Positions 52,759 to 61,808 of a DNA stretch of 64,000 nucleotides are shown piece by piece. How positions within the stretch are numbered: the stretch's first letter is position 1; every line of letters starts with the position of its first letter. The notes beneath the pieces are model-generated. The model was not told the origin of the DNA and searched no databases. It saw only the letters and a program-made list of their open reading frames with translations. The DNA is from Chlorops oryzae (Eukaryota > Arthropoda > Insecta > Diptera > Chloropidae). Location of the stretch: assembly GCA_020466095.1 (NCBI GenBank), contig CM035808.1:79896779-79960778 (forward strand). Reading direction: 5' to 3'. The position numbers were made by a program, and so were the translations under genes.

Positions 52759-53580
52759 TTAGTTTTGATGGGTCCGCATTCATACGGACTGGTTCGTTGT
52801 TTGGAGAGGGGTTTCTCTCGGCGCGATTGATCTCGGTTGTTGGGGCTGCACTGCAGTCTATTTTCTTAGAAGTAGTATTTTCCCACTTCTTCACACGCGC
52901 CTACGACTCGTACATGCATCGTCGACCATGCAACTCCTTGTGACAACAGAGATGCAGGCATTCAGTTATCTTGCCATTTTGGAACTGTTTTGTGCGAAGG
53001 TGCTTATCTGCATTGGTTCCCAGATACGGGGCCCTCTGTCCTTGTTGCATTTTGAAGCCATTGACTTGTGTTGCTGTATGATTATGCCCTTGGCCTTGTC
53101 TTACGTTGCTTTATTCGTTAATTTTTGTGGCCTTGGCATTGGTTCTACTAAAGACTATATAACTATCAAGATGTCGCACTTCATACAAAAAAATGTCCCG
53201 TCGAAAATTTGCCGTGGCTTTTTCAATAAAGCCACGTGAAAACGTTTTTGAAGAAAAAGCCACTTTCGGAGAGTAAAAATTATGCCTCTCTAAAGTGCCT
53301 CTCATTATATCTCATTTCTATTTAGTCAACAGCTTGCCTTCGTATCGAGATGGCATGCTACTCGAATTTCGTTTAGCTTGTACAATGTACATACATAAAT
53401 ATGTGCATACGTACTTATTTGAATAAATTTTATTTGCTGTTTAAATCTAAAAGCAAGCTAGAAAGAAAAACTAAAATATGAAGAAATTTAATTTAATTTT
53501 TTTTTATATTATCGTGCATGAAGGTTTTTTATTTTTATATATCTACTAAATTTATTGTTTTGTATTTTTCCTAGTTTAGG
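52759..53580. other. Possible 3' interior of an LTR element, unrecognised
   Basis: By position it should be the 3' end of a retrotransposon on the minus strand, but none of the frames show a motif I can name. A small hairpin (GCCGTGGCTTT/AAAGCCACG) lies at 53209-53237. Confidence 0.3.
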
Positions 53581-53701
53581 CTATTGAGTCAAAAATTCGT
53601 TGACCATTCAATTTTTACGCCGGTTTTTTGGGTAACTGTGAAATCGAGCATTTATCCAACAATTAGTTTATTAAAAAAAAGATTATAAAATGAAATTGTA
53701 G
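53581..53701. repeat. Inverted repeat, right member
   Basis: Inverse of 49105-49226. It begins CTATTGAGTCAAAAATTCGT and ends TGAAATTGTAG. Confidence 0.75.
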
Positions 53702-53879
53702 TGTAAAGTTATTCCTTCTTATGAAGGGATGATCAACGTATTCCACAAAAATAATGAAGACTTTATTTGTTTGGTAGTCTTTTATTTTTAAGGTAGGACC
53801 GTATTCAGCCGAAGCCAGAATCAGTTGTCCAAACCTTTGACGTTGAAACTCCAATTGTTGTTTTCTTAAACATTCTAAT

Positions 53880-54360
53880 TTCTTTTATACTTATTCCAAG
53901 AGAGGAGAAATGTTATGTATATATAAATGTTATGTATATGTAAATGTTATGTATCGATAAATGTTATGTATATATCTTATGTATTTATAAATGCTGATTC
54001 AAAAGAGGAGAAATGCCGCACAGAATTTGGCTGACATCTGAGAAGTGTCGAATGACCAATTGTGGGTTCTGCCCAATTGATTCGATATTGGAATTCTGTC
54101 ATAACACAGTATCGGCTCATGCATTGCATGTGTTTAGTTGCCTGCGTTTGATGTTTTGACCTTCACTTCTTTCAATGCTATAAGTGCATTGCTCGAAGTG
54201 TTTGGTTACATTCCGTTGGCTTGCATTTGATGTTTCGGCCTTCGTTCCGTTCAATGCTATAAGTGCTTTGCTCGAAGTGCAGGGTCGGTATGTGAATTGA
54301 GATTTAAGGCGCTAAGGCGATTAAGGGCGCTAAGGTGCTTACGTGTCATATTCATGCAAG
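53880..54360 (-). repeat. Probable 3' LTR of gypsy copy 2
   Basis: Position and a polypurine tract on its right (minus strand AAAAGAGGGAAGG, 54362-54374) indicate the LTR start near 54360; the other boundary is uncertain. Inside are four to five copies of AAATGTTATGTATAT (53909-53990). There is also a duplicated block of about 65 bp (TTTGATGTTT...GCTCGAAGTG, 54148-54202 and 54228-54281). Confidence 0.5.
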
Positions 54361-54639
54361 ACCTTCCCTCTTTTGTGAAAAATCTTTAGAATAGAGATTT
54401 TTCATAATTTAATAATGTTTAGGTATAAAGTAAAAGTATTTATCTTATAAATGTAAAATTGAAATATTAGTTTTTTTTTTCTAGGATGTATTTATAATTC
54501 ATTTATTAATTTAAATTGATAAATCTAATGAAGTAATATTTTGAAATTTTTATATATTGAGGTAAATTTTTTAATTGAAGTATTAAACTAATTATTTATT
54601 TATTAAGATGATGCGCATCAGTTTAACAGTAATAAATTT
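54361..54639 (-). other. 3' untranslated interior of gypsy copy 2
   Basis: Short AT-rich sequence between the integrase stop and the polypurine tract. No env frame is present. Confidence 0.45.
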
Positions 54640-55137
54640 TTATTGTAATTTTAATCTATTTTTATGTACAATGGCAAATTTATTGCCTATTTTTATTTTG
54701 CAATTTCCTCTATTATCAATTTCAGTAACTTCATATGGGCCTTTGAAAACATTTTCCAATTTGTGACTGGATTCGTCACGGAGGTAGATTTTATCTTTGA
54801 CTTGAATATTTTGAGGTATTGCCTTTTTGTCATAGTTTGTTTTTGATTGAATCTTGGCATTTTCGATTAATTTAAAGGCTCGCTTTTGGGCCTCTTGCAA
54901 CCTAAATTTAAATTCTTTGACGAAATTATCGAAATTATAGACAGGATCAGTTGTTCCATTTAGAAAGTTAAACGGTCTAGGTGTTTTGCCGTAAACTAAT
55001 TCGAATGGTGTATAGCCATGAGTCGAGGACGGTGTTGTGTTGAAGCAATAAGCAAAATACTTCAACCAATCGTCCCAATCGGTTTTTTCAGGAGATAAGT
55101 ATGACCTAATATACTCATTAAAGGTTCTATGACTTCG
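54640..55137 (-). pseudogene. Integrase C-terminal part of gypsy copy 2
   Basis: The frame 55065-54640 encodes the end of the core (YFAYCFNTTPSSTHGYTPFE, LVYGKTPRP) and the C-terminal chromo/SH3-like part (KDKIYLRDESS, FKGPYEV). It is joined to the upstream frame by a shift near 55100. The zinc domain and the first core Asp are absent from the element. Confidence 0.75.
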
Positions 55138-56640
55138 TTACACCATACCGAGTGTTTGGTGATGGTATGGGGTTGAATTTAACTGTTTTATATTGAGTAA
55201 TTTGCAAAGTTCTAAAAGTATTTGATTTTTATATTCGGTACCTGAGTCTGTAAGTATTTCGTCAGCTCCACAGTTATCTTTGCCTTTTATATATTCGATA
55301 ACAAAATCAAATTCTTCAAGATCCAGACGCATTCGTGTTAGTTTTGAAGAAGGATTTTTGAGTGAAAATAGGTATGTTAAAGGCTTATGGTCGCTTTTTA
55401 TAAGGAATTTAGTTCCATAAATGTAAGGTTTAAAGAAGTTGACTGCCCAATCAATAACTGATTTGTTACTTTCGCCTTTTGTGAATGTGCGCGATGCGAA
55501 AGCTATTGGTAATTGTGTACCGTTATATTCCTGACTTAAGACTGCTCCACATGCAATTTTACTTGCATCGGTTGTTATACAAAATGGTTTATCGAAATTT
55601 GGATATTGTAATATTTGGGGCTTTAGTAGTGCGTTTTTAAGATAATTAAATGAGTTTTCGGAATCCTTTGACCAGATGAATTCTGTTTTCTTCCTTGTCA
55701 AACGTGTAAAATGAATAGAGTAAGATGAAAAATTCGGAATAAATCTTCTATAATAATTTACAAAAGCTACGAATCTACGTGTTTCGTTTGCATTAGTTGG
55801 TTGTGGGTAATTTAGGATTTTCTCGAATTTTGTGTCATCTGGAAGAATTCCTGTATCCGTACATTTGTGTCCTAAGAAGGTGACTTCATGGTTAAAAAAA
55901 TTGCATTTATCGGGGTGTAATTTTAAATTAGTTTTCCTGCATATTTCAAAAATTAATTTAAGGTTTTCAATCATATGGTTTTCAGTACATCCTATTACTA
56001 TAAGGTCATCCATATAGACGAATGCTCTATTTGGGCCTAAGCCTGAGAATGCAAGTGACATCATTCGTTGGAATGAGTTTGGTGCTATTTTTAAACCATA
56101 TGGTAGTCTTTTAAATCTGTAGGAACCTGTTGGGCTTGAAAATGATGTTAAGTCTCTAGAGGCTTCATGCAATTCAATTTGGTGAAAACCTGATATAAGG
56201 TCTAGGCATGAAAAATATTTTGCTCTTCCTAGCTGATCTAAAATGTCATCGATTCTTGGTAGTGGGAATTTATCGGCGGCAAATTTTTTATTAAGTTGCC
56301 TATAATCGATTACTAATCTCCAACGTTTTTCTGCATTGCCGGGTAATGACTTTTTGGGTACTAGGAGAATTGGGCTGTTATATTCGGAGGCAGATGGCTC
56401 AAGAATGTTATCTTTGATTAGTTTATCTATTTGTCGTTCGATTTCAGGTTTATATGTATGTGGTAGTCTGTAATTTTTGATGTAAACTGGGCTTTTATCA
56501 TTTAATTTGAGTTTTTGTTTATAAAAGTTATTGCAAGTGACACTATCTGTGTCTAAAGCGAAGACATCTGTATATGATGAACAAAGTTTTTGAAGGTTTT
56601 CTCTTAATTGAATTGGACAGTTGTTTGATATTTTGGAAAG
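55138..56640 (-). pseudogene. RT and RNase H of gypsy copy 2
   Basis: The frame is open from about 56640 to 55138 without ATG or TTG in its first 470 bp. It has VIDYRQLN (near 56310), CLDLISGFHQIEL (56205), RLPYGLKIAPNSFQRM (56110), catalytic YMDD (56015), the thumb, and RNase H starting ITTDASKIACGAVLSQ (55580) and ending near IKGKDNCGADEI (55265). Directly after this it continues LTDSGTEYKNQ, which is the middle of the integrase core. An in-frame internal deletion has therefore removed the integrase N-terminus. A frameshift near 56640 separates it from the linker. Confidence 0.82.
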
Positions 56641-56871
56641 AATGGTATTATGTTATGTCGCTCTTGATCGTTTGATGTAGGGTTAAAATTTATTGTTTGG
56701 TAGTTTTCGAGACTTTCCGCTTTAATGGAAAAATTTTCTAATAAAATGTTATTATTTGTTGTATTTAGTATGCGAACGTAAGTATTTTTATTGTTAACTA
56801 TTGTATTGGAAATGTAGATGCCTGTTGAAATTTCTTGATGTGGTATTAAAAATTCATCTTCTGGGAACTTT
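56604..56871 (-). pseudogene. Protease-RT linker of gypsy copy 2
   Basis: The minus-strand frame has PEDEFLIPHQEISTGIYI and further linker residues. It continues in register from the protease fragment at 61162 if the LINE is removed. It ends in a frameshift near 56640 before RT. Confidence 0.7.
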
Positions 56872-56877
56872 ATATAT

Positions 56878-58050
56878 ATGCATCGGTACGTTAATATAAC
56901 GAAAAGAAAAAGAAGCCCGGCCGGAAAAGGTGATGCTAGGGCTAAACTCAATAAAATTGATACCATATCAACTCCTCCTAAAATCTTGTTAGGTAACCGA
57001 TTTGCTCCACTAGCTGAAAACTCCGATGAAGCTTCATCCGAAAATCAGCCAAAGAAAGAACTTAAACCGCCACCAATCTATTTACGTGAGCGTAGCTCTA
57101 ACGCACTTGTTGCCATTTTAGCTCAACTTTTAGGCAAAAACAACTTTCATATTGTCCCGTTGACAAAAGGAAATATCCATGAAACTAAAATTCAAACAAA
57201 TACGGAAGAAAATTACCGCAAAGTAGTTAAACACTTAGAGAGTCGAAATAATAACTTTTACACCTACCAATTAAAGAGCAGCAAAGGAATTGCTGTAGTG
57301 ATAAAAGGCATAGAAGCAGACGTTGATACCAACGATATTAAAAACGCCCTTGGCGAAAAGGGTTTCCATGCTAGGGCAGTAATAAATATTATTAATAGAG
57401 CTAAAGTTCCGCAGCCAATGTTTAAAGTTGATCTTTTACCAGACAACCTGAAGCTTAAAAAAAATGAAAATCATCCTATTTATAATTTGATATATTTATT
57501 AAATCGAAAAATTACTGTTGAAGAGCCACACAAAAGAAATGGGCCTGTCCAATGTGCTAACTGCCAAGAGTTTGGACACACTAAAACATATTGCACATTA
57601 CGCACTGTGTGCGTTATATGTGGAGAGCTTCATCATAGCTCCGTTTGCAATAAAAAACTGCAGAACGATCGCAGCTTAGTTAAATGCAGTAATTGCCAAG
57701 GAAACCATACCGCAAATTACAGGGGCTGCCTGGTCTACCAAGACTTGAAGCAGCGTATTAACATTCGAAAAGAATCGGCGCGAAATCCTTCAAAAAATAT
57801 TCTTGTGTCTGCTTTAGCAGCTCCTCGAAACTTTGCTTCTAATCCAGTTATGTCAGGAGTTTCATATGCAAGTGCATTAAAGTCCGCGAATACAGTAATA
57901 CAACCTACAAATTCGGCTAGCAATTTAGAAATTATGATTTCCACACTAACACAAAGCTTGTCCCAATTTATGCAATCAATGCAAAGCTCAATAGACAGGA
58001 TTGTGCAAATGCAAACACAATTAATGACAGCTCTTTTGGCAAAAATATGA
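56878..58050 (+). CDS. Jockey-like ORF1, gag-like zinc-knuckle protein
   Basis: 390 residues. The ATG is made by the last two bases of the target copy and the first base of the LINE, so the native N-terminus is probably missing. Residues 60-220 form an RRM-like domain with ESRNNNFYTYQL, AVVIKGIEADVD and GFHARAVINIINR. Three CCHC-type knuckles follow (CANCQEFGHTKTYC near 226, CVICGELHHSSVC near 245, CSNCQGNHTANYRGC near 270), the usual jockey-clade arrangement. A Gln-rich amphipathic tail ends in the stop that overlaps ORF2. It would bind LINE RNA and help its nuclear targeting. Confidence 0.85.
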   Translation: MHRYVNITKRKRSPAGKGDARAKLNKIDTISTPPKILLGNRFAPLAENSDEASSENQPKKELKPPPIYLRERSSNALVAILAQLLGKNNFHIVPLTKGNIHETKIQTNTEENYRKVVKHLESRNNNFYTYQLKSSKGIAVVIKGIEADVDTNDIKNALGEKGFHARAVINIINRAKVPQPMFKVDLLPDNLKLKKNENHPIYNLIYLLNRKITVEEPHKRNGPVQCANCQEFGHTKTYCTLRTVCVICGELHHSSVCNKKLQNDRSLVKCSNCQGNHTANYRGCLVYQDLKQRINIRKESARNPSKNILVSALAAPRNFASNPVMSGVSYASALKSANTVIQPTNSASNLEIMISTLTQSLSQFMQSMQSSIDRIVQMQTQLMTALLAKI

Positions 58051-60701
58051 GTATCTTAAAAATATGTGCATGGAACGCAAACGGGTTAACCAAGCACAAG
58101 CTAGAATTACAAAATTTTCTTAACCGCGAAGAAGTTGACGTAATGCTTCTTTCCGAAACCCACCTAACAAATAAGAACTTCTTTTCAATTCCTGGGTATA
58201 TATTTTACAAAACAAACCATCCGGATGGTAAGGCACATGGAGGCACCGGTATCCTTATCCGAAATAGAATACGGCACTTTTTCTCAGGTTCCTACGACAA
58301 AGAATTTATTCAGGCCACAACAATATGCGTGCAATATAAAAGTAAAAATTTGGCTATATCGGCAGTCTACTGCCCACCTCGATTCAGTGTCAGCGAAAGA
58401 ATGTTCTTAGATTTCTTTAAAACATTAGGAGACAAGTTTCTTGCAGCAGGAGACTACAACGCGAAACATACGTTTTGGGGTTCCCGTATTTGCAATCCAA
58501 AGGGACAACAATTGTACAGGGCAGTTGTTGACAAAAATAATAGACTGGACTTTGCTTCTTCTAAACAGCCTACTTACTGGCCGACAGACCCAAATAAAAT
58601 CCCTGACCTTTTAGATTTCGGAATCACAAAGGGCATTAAAAGGGAATATATCTCAACACGCTCATTGTCCGATCTATCGTCAGATCATTCACCCATAGTT
58701 TTCCTTCTACATGAACTTCAAAGACAAGTTCAGGTTTCTTCCAGACTAACAAATTCAAGAACCAATTGGTTAAAGTATAAAAAATATATAAGTTCACATA
58801 TTCATACAAATTATAAGATTGCAAACAATGACCACATTGATGATGCCGTAACAGTACTCAATTATATTTTAACTTCGGCAGCAGAGAGCTCTACTCCTAT
58901 CAGTAGCAATAGGGAAAGCAAAAATCCATCAAATGCCGAAATTGAAAATCTAGTCGCTGAAAAAAGAAGATGTAGACGCAAATGGCAACATTCCCGATCG
59001 CCATCATCAAAACATAAACTAAAAGAAGCTGAAAAGAAGCTTAGAGCTGCTTTAGTTAGAGAAAAACAAATTCAACAACATAATTTTGTTCAAAACCTTT
59101 CTCCGAAAGGCACATATCAAACAGCCTTCTGGTCATCAAGTCGTCTCAAGACCCCCGTAGAGGGTGAATCCCCTATTAGAAATCCAGATGGCAGTTGGGC
59201 GCGTAACGACGAAGAGAAAGCTTCTGCATTTGCATTGCACCTTAGCAAAGTTTTCCAACCAAATCCGGGTACTTCAGGGTACATAATCCGAACTCATCCC
59301 GAAAACACTCAAAGAATTTTCATTACTATTACTCCAAGAGACATTTGCAATGTCATAAAAAATGAATTAGTATGCAAAAAAGCCCCTGGGTTTGATTTTA
59401 TTACCCCAGTAATGCTCAAAAATTTACCTTTGGTAGCGGTGACTTTTTTAACAGTCCTTTTTAATGCTATAATAAAGCGCGGATATTTTCCAAATGTATG
59501 GAAAAGGTCGGTTATAAAAATGGTGCGTAAGCCAGGAAAAGATCCTACTCATGTTTCATCTTATCGACCTATTAGCCTTCTCCCTTGTCTCTCTAAATTA
59601 TTTGAAAAATTACTGATATCCAAATTAACACCATTTCTCCAAGAGCAAAGTATTATTCCCCCACATCAGTTTGGGTTTAGAAAAAAACACAGCACTATCG
59701 AACAAGTTAATCGTATTACTAATGAAATAAGAAATGCATACGAACATCGCGAATACTGCTCAGCTGTTTTCTTAGACGTCCAACAAGCTTTCGACAAAGT
59801 ATGGCATGACGGGCTTAAATACAAAATTAGACGCTTACTTCCTCAAAATGTTCACGATGTCTTCGAATCTTACCTTGATAATAGAAAGTTCCAAGTAAAA
59901 CAAAATTCGTTTACAACCAAAGATTTTGAAATAAACGCAGGAGTACCGCAAGGTAGTGTAGCCGGGCCTTTTCTTTATCTCATATTTACTGCAGATATTC
60001 CTATCGACAATCAGGTCGTAATATCAACGTTTGCTGATGACACAGCTATCTTAAGTAGACATAAAAATGTAGTAATAGCAGCTTCCAAGCTTCAAACTCA
60101 TCTTAATAAAATTCAAAACTGGCTGGCTTTGTGGCGTATTAAAATAAATGAGTTAAAAAGCCATCATGTCACATTTACGCTCAACCGAAAAGTCTGTCCA
60201 GACCTATTTCTGAACAATATCCGAATTCCCCAAAAGGAGGAGGTAACATACCTTGGCATTCACCTAGATAAAAGATTGACTTGGCGAAAGCACATTGAGA
60301 TCAAAAGAACTCAAATTAAACTTAAGGCTAACAGCCTGCACTGGCTCATAAACTATCGCTCTCCCCTCAAACTGGAATACAAAATTCTTTTATACAATCA
60401 GATCATAAAACCAATTTGGACCTACGGCTTACAACTCTATGGTAATGCAAGTGCTTCAAATATAGATATCCTGCAAAGAGCACAATCTAAAATACTAAGG
60501 TCCATCTTAGGAGCGCCTTGGTTTATTACAAATGAAAATATTCATAGAGAGCTCAACATAGAAATGGTTAAATCAGAGTTCACCAAAATTAAACAGAAAT
60601 ATTTCCAAAAATTGCAAAGTCACGTGAATCCTCTTGCAGTAAGACTCGCAAATACGACCACAGTTTCGAGATTAAAAAGAAAAGATCGACCAGCAGTGTG
60701 A
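58047..60701 (+). CDS. Jockey-like ORF2, endonuclease-reverse transcriptase
   Basis: 884 residues with no interruption. The endonuclease spans 1-225 (WNANGLTKHK, LLSETHL, AAGDYNAKHTFWGS, SSDHSPI), so the catalytic Asn, Glu, Asp and His are present. RT runs from about 440 to 720: SYRPISLLPCLSKLFEKL, HQFGFRKKHST, DVQQAFDKVWHDG, GVPQGSVAGP, catalytic FADD (near 668-671). The thumb and C-terminal region (YLGIHLDKRLTW...; ILQRAQSKILR) follow. The length is normal for the jockey clade. This is the only complete pol-type protein in the window and could be active in trans. Confidence 0.9.
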   Translation: MSILKICAWNANGLTKHKLELQNFLNREEVDVMLLSETHLTNKNFFSIPGYIFYKTNHPDGKAHGGTGILIRNRIRHFFSGSYDKEFIQATTICVQYKSKNLAISAVYCPPRFSVSERMFLDFFKTLGDKFLAAGDYNAKHTFWGSRICNPKGQQLYRAVVDKNNRLDFASSKQPTYWPTDPNKIPDLLDFGITKGIKREYISTRSLSDLSSDHSPIVFLLHELQRQVQVSSRLTNSRTNWLKYKKYISSHIHTNYKIANNDHIDDAVTVLNYILTSAAESSTPISSNRESKNPSNAEIENLVAEKRRCRRKWQHSRSPSSKHKLKEAEKKLRAALVREKQIQQHNFVQNLSPKGTYQTAFWSSSRLKTPVEGESPIRNPDGSWARNDEEKASAFALHLSKVFQPNPGTSGYIIRTHPENTQRIFITITPRDICNVIKNELVCKKAPGFDFITPVMLKNLPLVAVTFLTVLFNAIIKRGYFPNVWKRSVIKMVRKPGKDPTHVSSYRPISLLPCLSKLFEKLLISKLTPFLQEQSIIPPHQFGFRKKHSTIEQVNRITNEIRNAYEHREYCSAVFLDVQQAFDKVWHDGLKYKIRRLLPQNVHDVFESYLDNRKFQVKQNSFTTKDFEINAGVPQGSVAGPFLYLIFTADIPIDNQVVISTFADDTAILSRHKNVVIAASKLQTHLNKIQNWLALWRIKINELKSHHVTFTLNRKVCPDLFLNNIRIPQKEEVTYLGIHLDKRLTWRKHIEIKRTQIKLKANSLHWLINYRSPLKLEYKILLYNQIIKPIWTYGLQLYGNASASNIDILQRAQSKILRSILGAPWFITNENIHRELNIEMVKSEFTKIKQKYFQKLQSHVNPLAVRLANTTTVSRLKRKDRPAV

Positions 60702-61161
60702 AAGGGCTCCAGCCGACAATTCAGCACGTGTGAATTAAAAGTGCAGTCCTTGCACAAAAAGCAGCGGTGCTTTTTCTATCTAATATATATCGCGTTTTCC
60801 TCTCCTCATGCGTATTCCTTACGCACGCCATCGCCGGAGCTTATCCTAGCTAATCCACCGCGTATTATCCGTTAAGATCGTGGCGTATTCCTTACGCATT
60901 CCGCCATTTCATACGTTTTCCTCATTTAATAACAATCGATAAAAGCATAATTGGCTCAACCTTCAGCAGATTTATGCCCAGCTTTTCCTAACCGAGGCCA
61001 GCGAACAAATTATATTACGTATTATAAGTGTATGATCCAAATATGCTTAATGATACATAATTATGTAAATTAGAATTAAGATTGTAAAACTTATTGTTAG
61101 ACTCTTTTATCCAAGGAGTGATACAATAAATATAAATACTGTTAAAAAAAAAAAAAAAAAA
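60702..61161 (+). other. 3' UTR and A tail of the jockey-like LINE
   Basis: It contains GCGTATTCCTTACGCA twice (about 60810-60830, 60880-60900) as a short direct repeat. An AATAAA lies at about 61125, before a run of 18 A at 61144. Confidence 0.65.
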
Positions 61162-61508
61162 ATATATATTTTTCGTATGACTTCAGATCGAGCAGGTAGG
61201 CTTATTGAATATAGTTTTGGTGCATCTAAAATTTGTAAAGATTCATGTGTATGGGAAAAGCTTGGTCTAATAACGAGAAAACTATTGGAATTATTGTAAT
61301 CAAGTATGCAGTTGTATTTTTGTATGAAGTCAAGGCCAATGATACCGTCACAATGTATTTGAAAATCATTTTGAACTACTTGAAAGTTATGAGCTAGATC
61401 GTAATTTTTCATTAATATTGAACCATGAACATATCCTAAAGTTGTGACTATTCCTTCTCCAATTCCAGTTAAATTAAACGTAGAATTTTGATTAATTTTT
61501 AGTGAGAA
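61162..61508 (-). pseudogene. Gypsy copy 2 protease, C-terminal part
   Basis: The minus-strand frame encodes GSILMKNYDLAHNFQVV, FQIHCDGIIGLDFIQKYNC and LPARSEVIRK. This is the flap-to-C-terminal half of a gypsy-type aspartic protease. The active-site Asp-Thr/Ser-Gly half would lie right of 61508 but is cut off by the LTR at 61503. Confidence 0.7.
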
Positions 61509-61781
61509 GCGGATCGTAATAAAAAAGCTAAAACAAAGTTAAGATGCGGCTCGATTTTATTTTGACGTCTTTACCTTTCGGGTTTCGTACAAGAAGAAGA
61601 AAGCGGAAACTCAAAAAGTCGCCATCATCCTCTTTTTATCAGCTGTTCTTACATATTTCTTACTTAACCTAAGTCTACACTATACCAATGGTTAACCTGC
61701 TGTCTACAGTGCTTATTGATACAAATGCCTACTGTTATGTTAACATAAATATCACTACAATCGGCCATCTTGACATAACAA
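61503..61781 (-). repeat. 3' LTR of mdg3-like element 2
   Basis: Minus strand from TGTTATGTCAAGATGG to CGCTTCTCA, about 279 bp, with AATAAA near 61545. A weak purine stretch (ATCGGGACGAT) precedes it. The length matches the 289-bp LTRs of the element at 12535, but the sequence differs. Confidence 0.65.
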
Positions 61782-61808
61782 TCGTCCCGATTGTTTTCTT
61801 AAATTAAC

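Larger units (their letters stand above)
56880..61161 (+). mobile_element. Jockey-like LINE with both ORFs open
   Basis: A 4.28-kb plus-strand insertion into the gypsy protease/linker. An ATATATAT target duplication (56872-56879, 61162-61169) and an A tail at 61144-61161 mark its ends. ORF1 and ORF2 overlap by ATGA (58047-58050). It has no 5' UTR and ORF1 starts at the very edge, so it is slightly 5' truncated. A decayed relative is at 20075-21748. Confidence 0.87.
54640..61502 (-). mobile_element. Ty3/gypsy retrotransposon, copy 2 (minus), interrupted
   Basis: Minus-strand order: protease (61508-61162), LINE insertion, protease/RT linker (56871-56640), RT and RNase H (56640-55240), a fused integrase remnant (55240-54640). 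It belongs to the same family as the decayed copy at 5170-9760 but is better preserved. The 5' part (gag, 5' LTR) is cut off by the mdg3-like element inserted at about 61503. Confidence 0.8.

Noticed and set aside
52250..53239. Chain of plus-strand frames over the LTR
   Set aside because: They are antisense to a minus-strand LTR and its flank, with Leu/Cys/Phe-rich content typical of chance frames.
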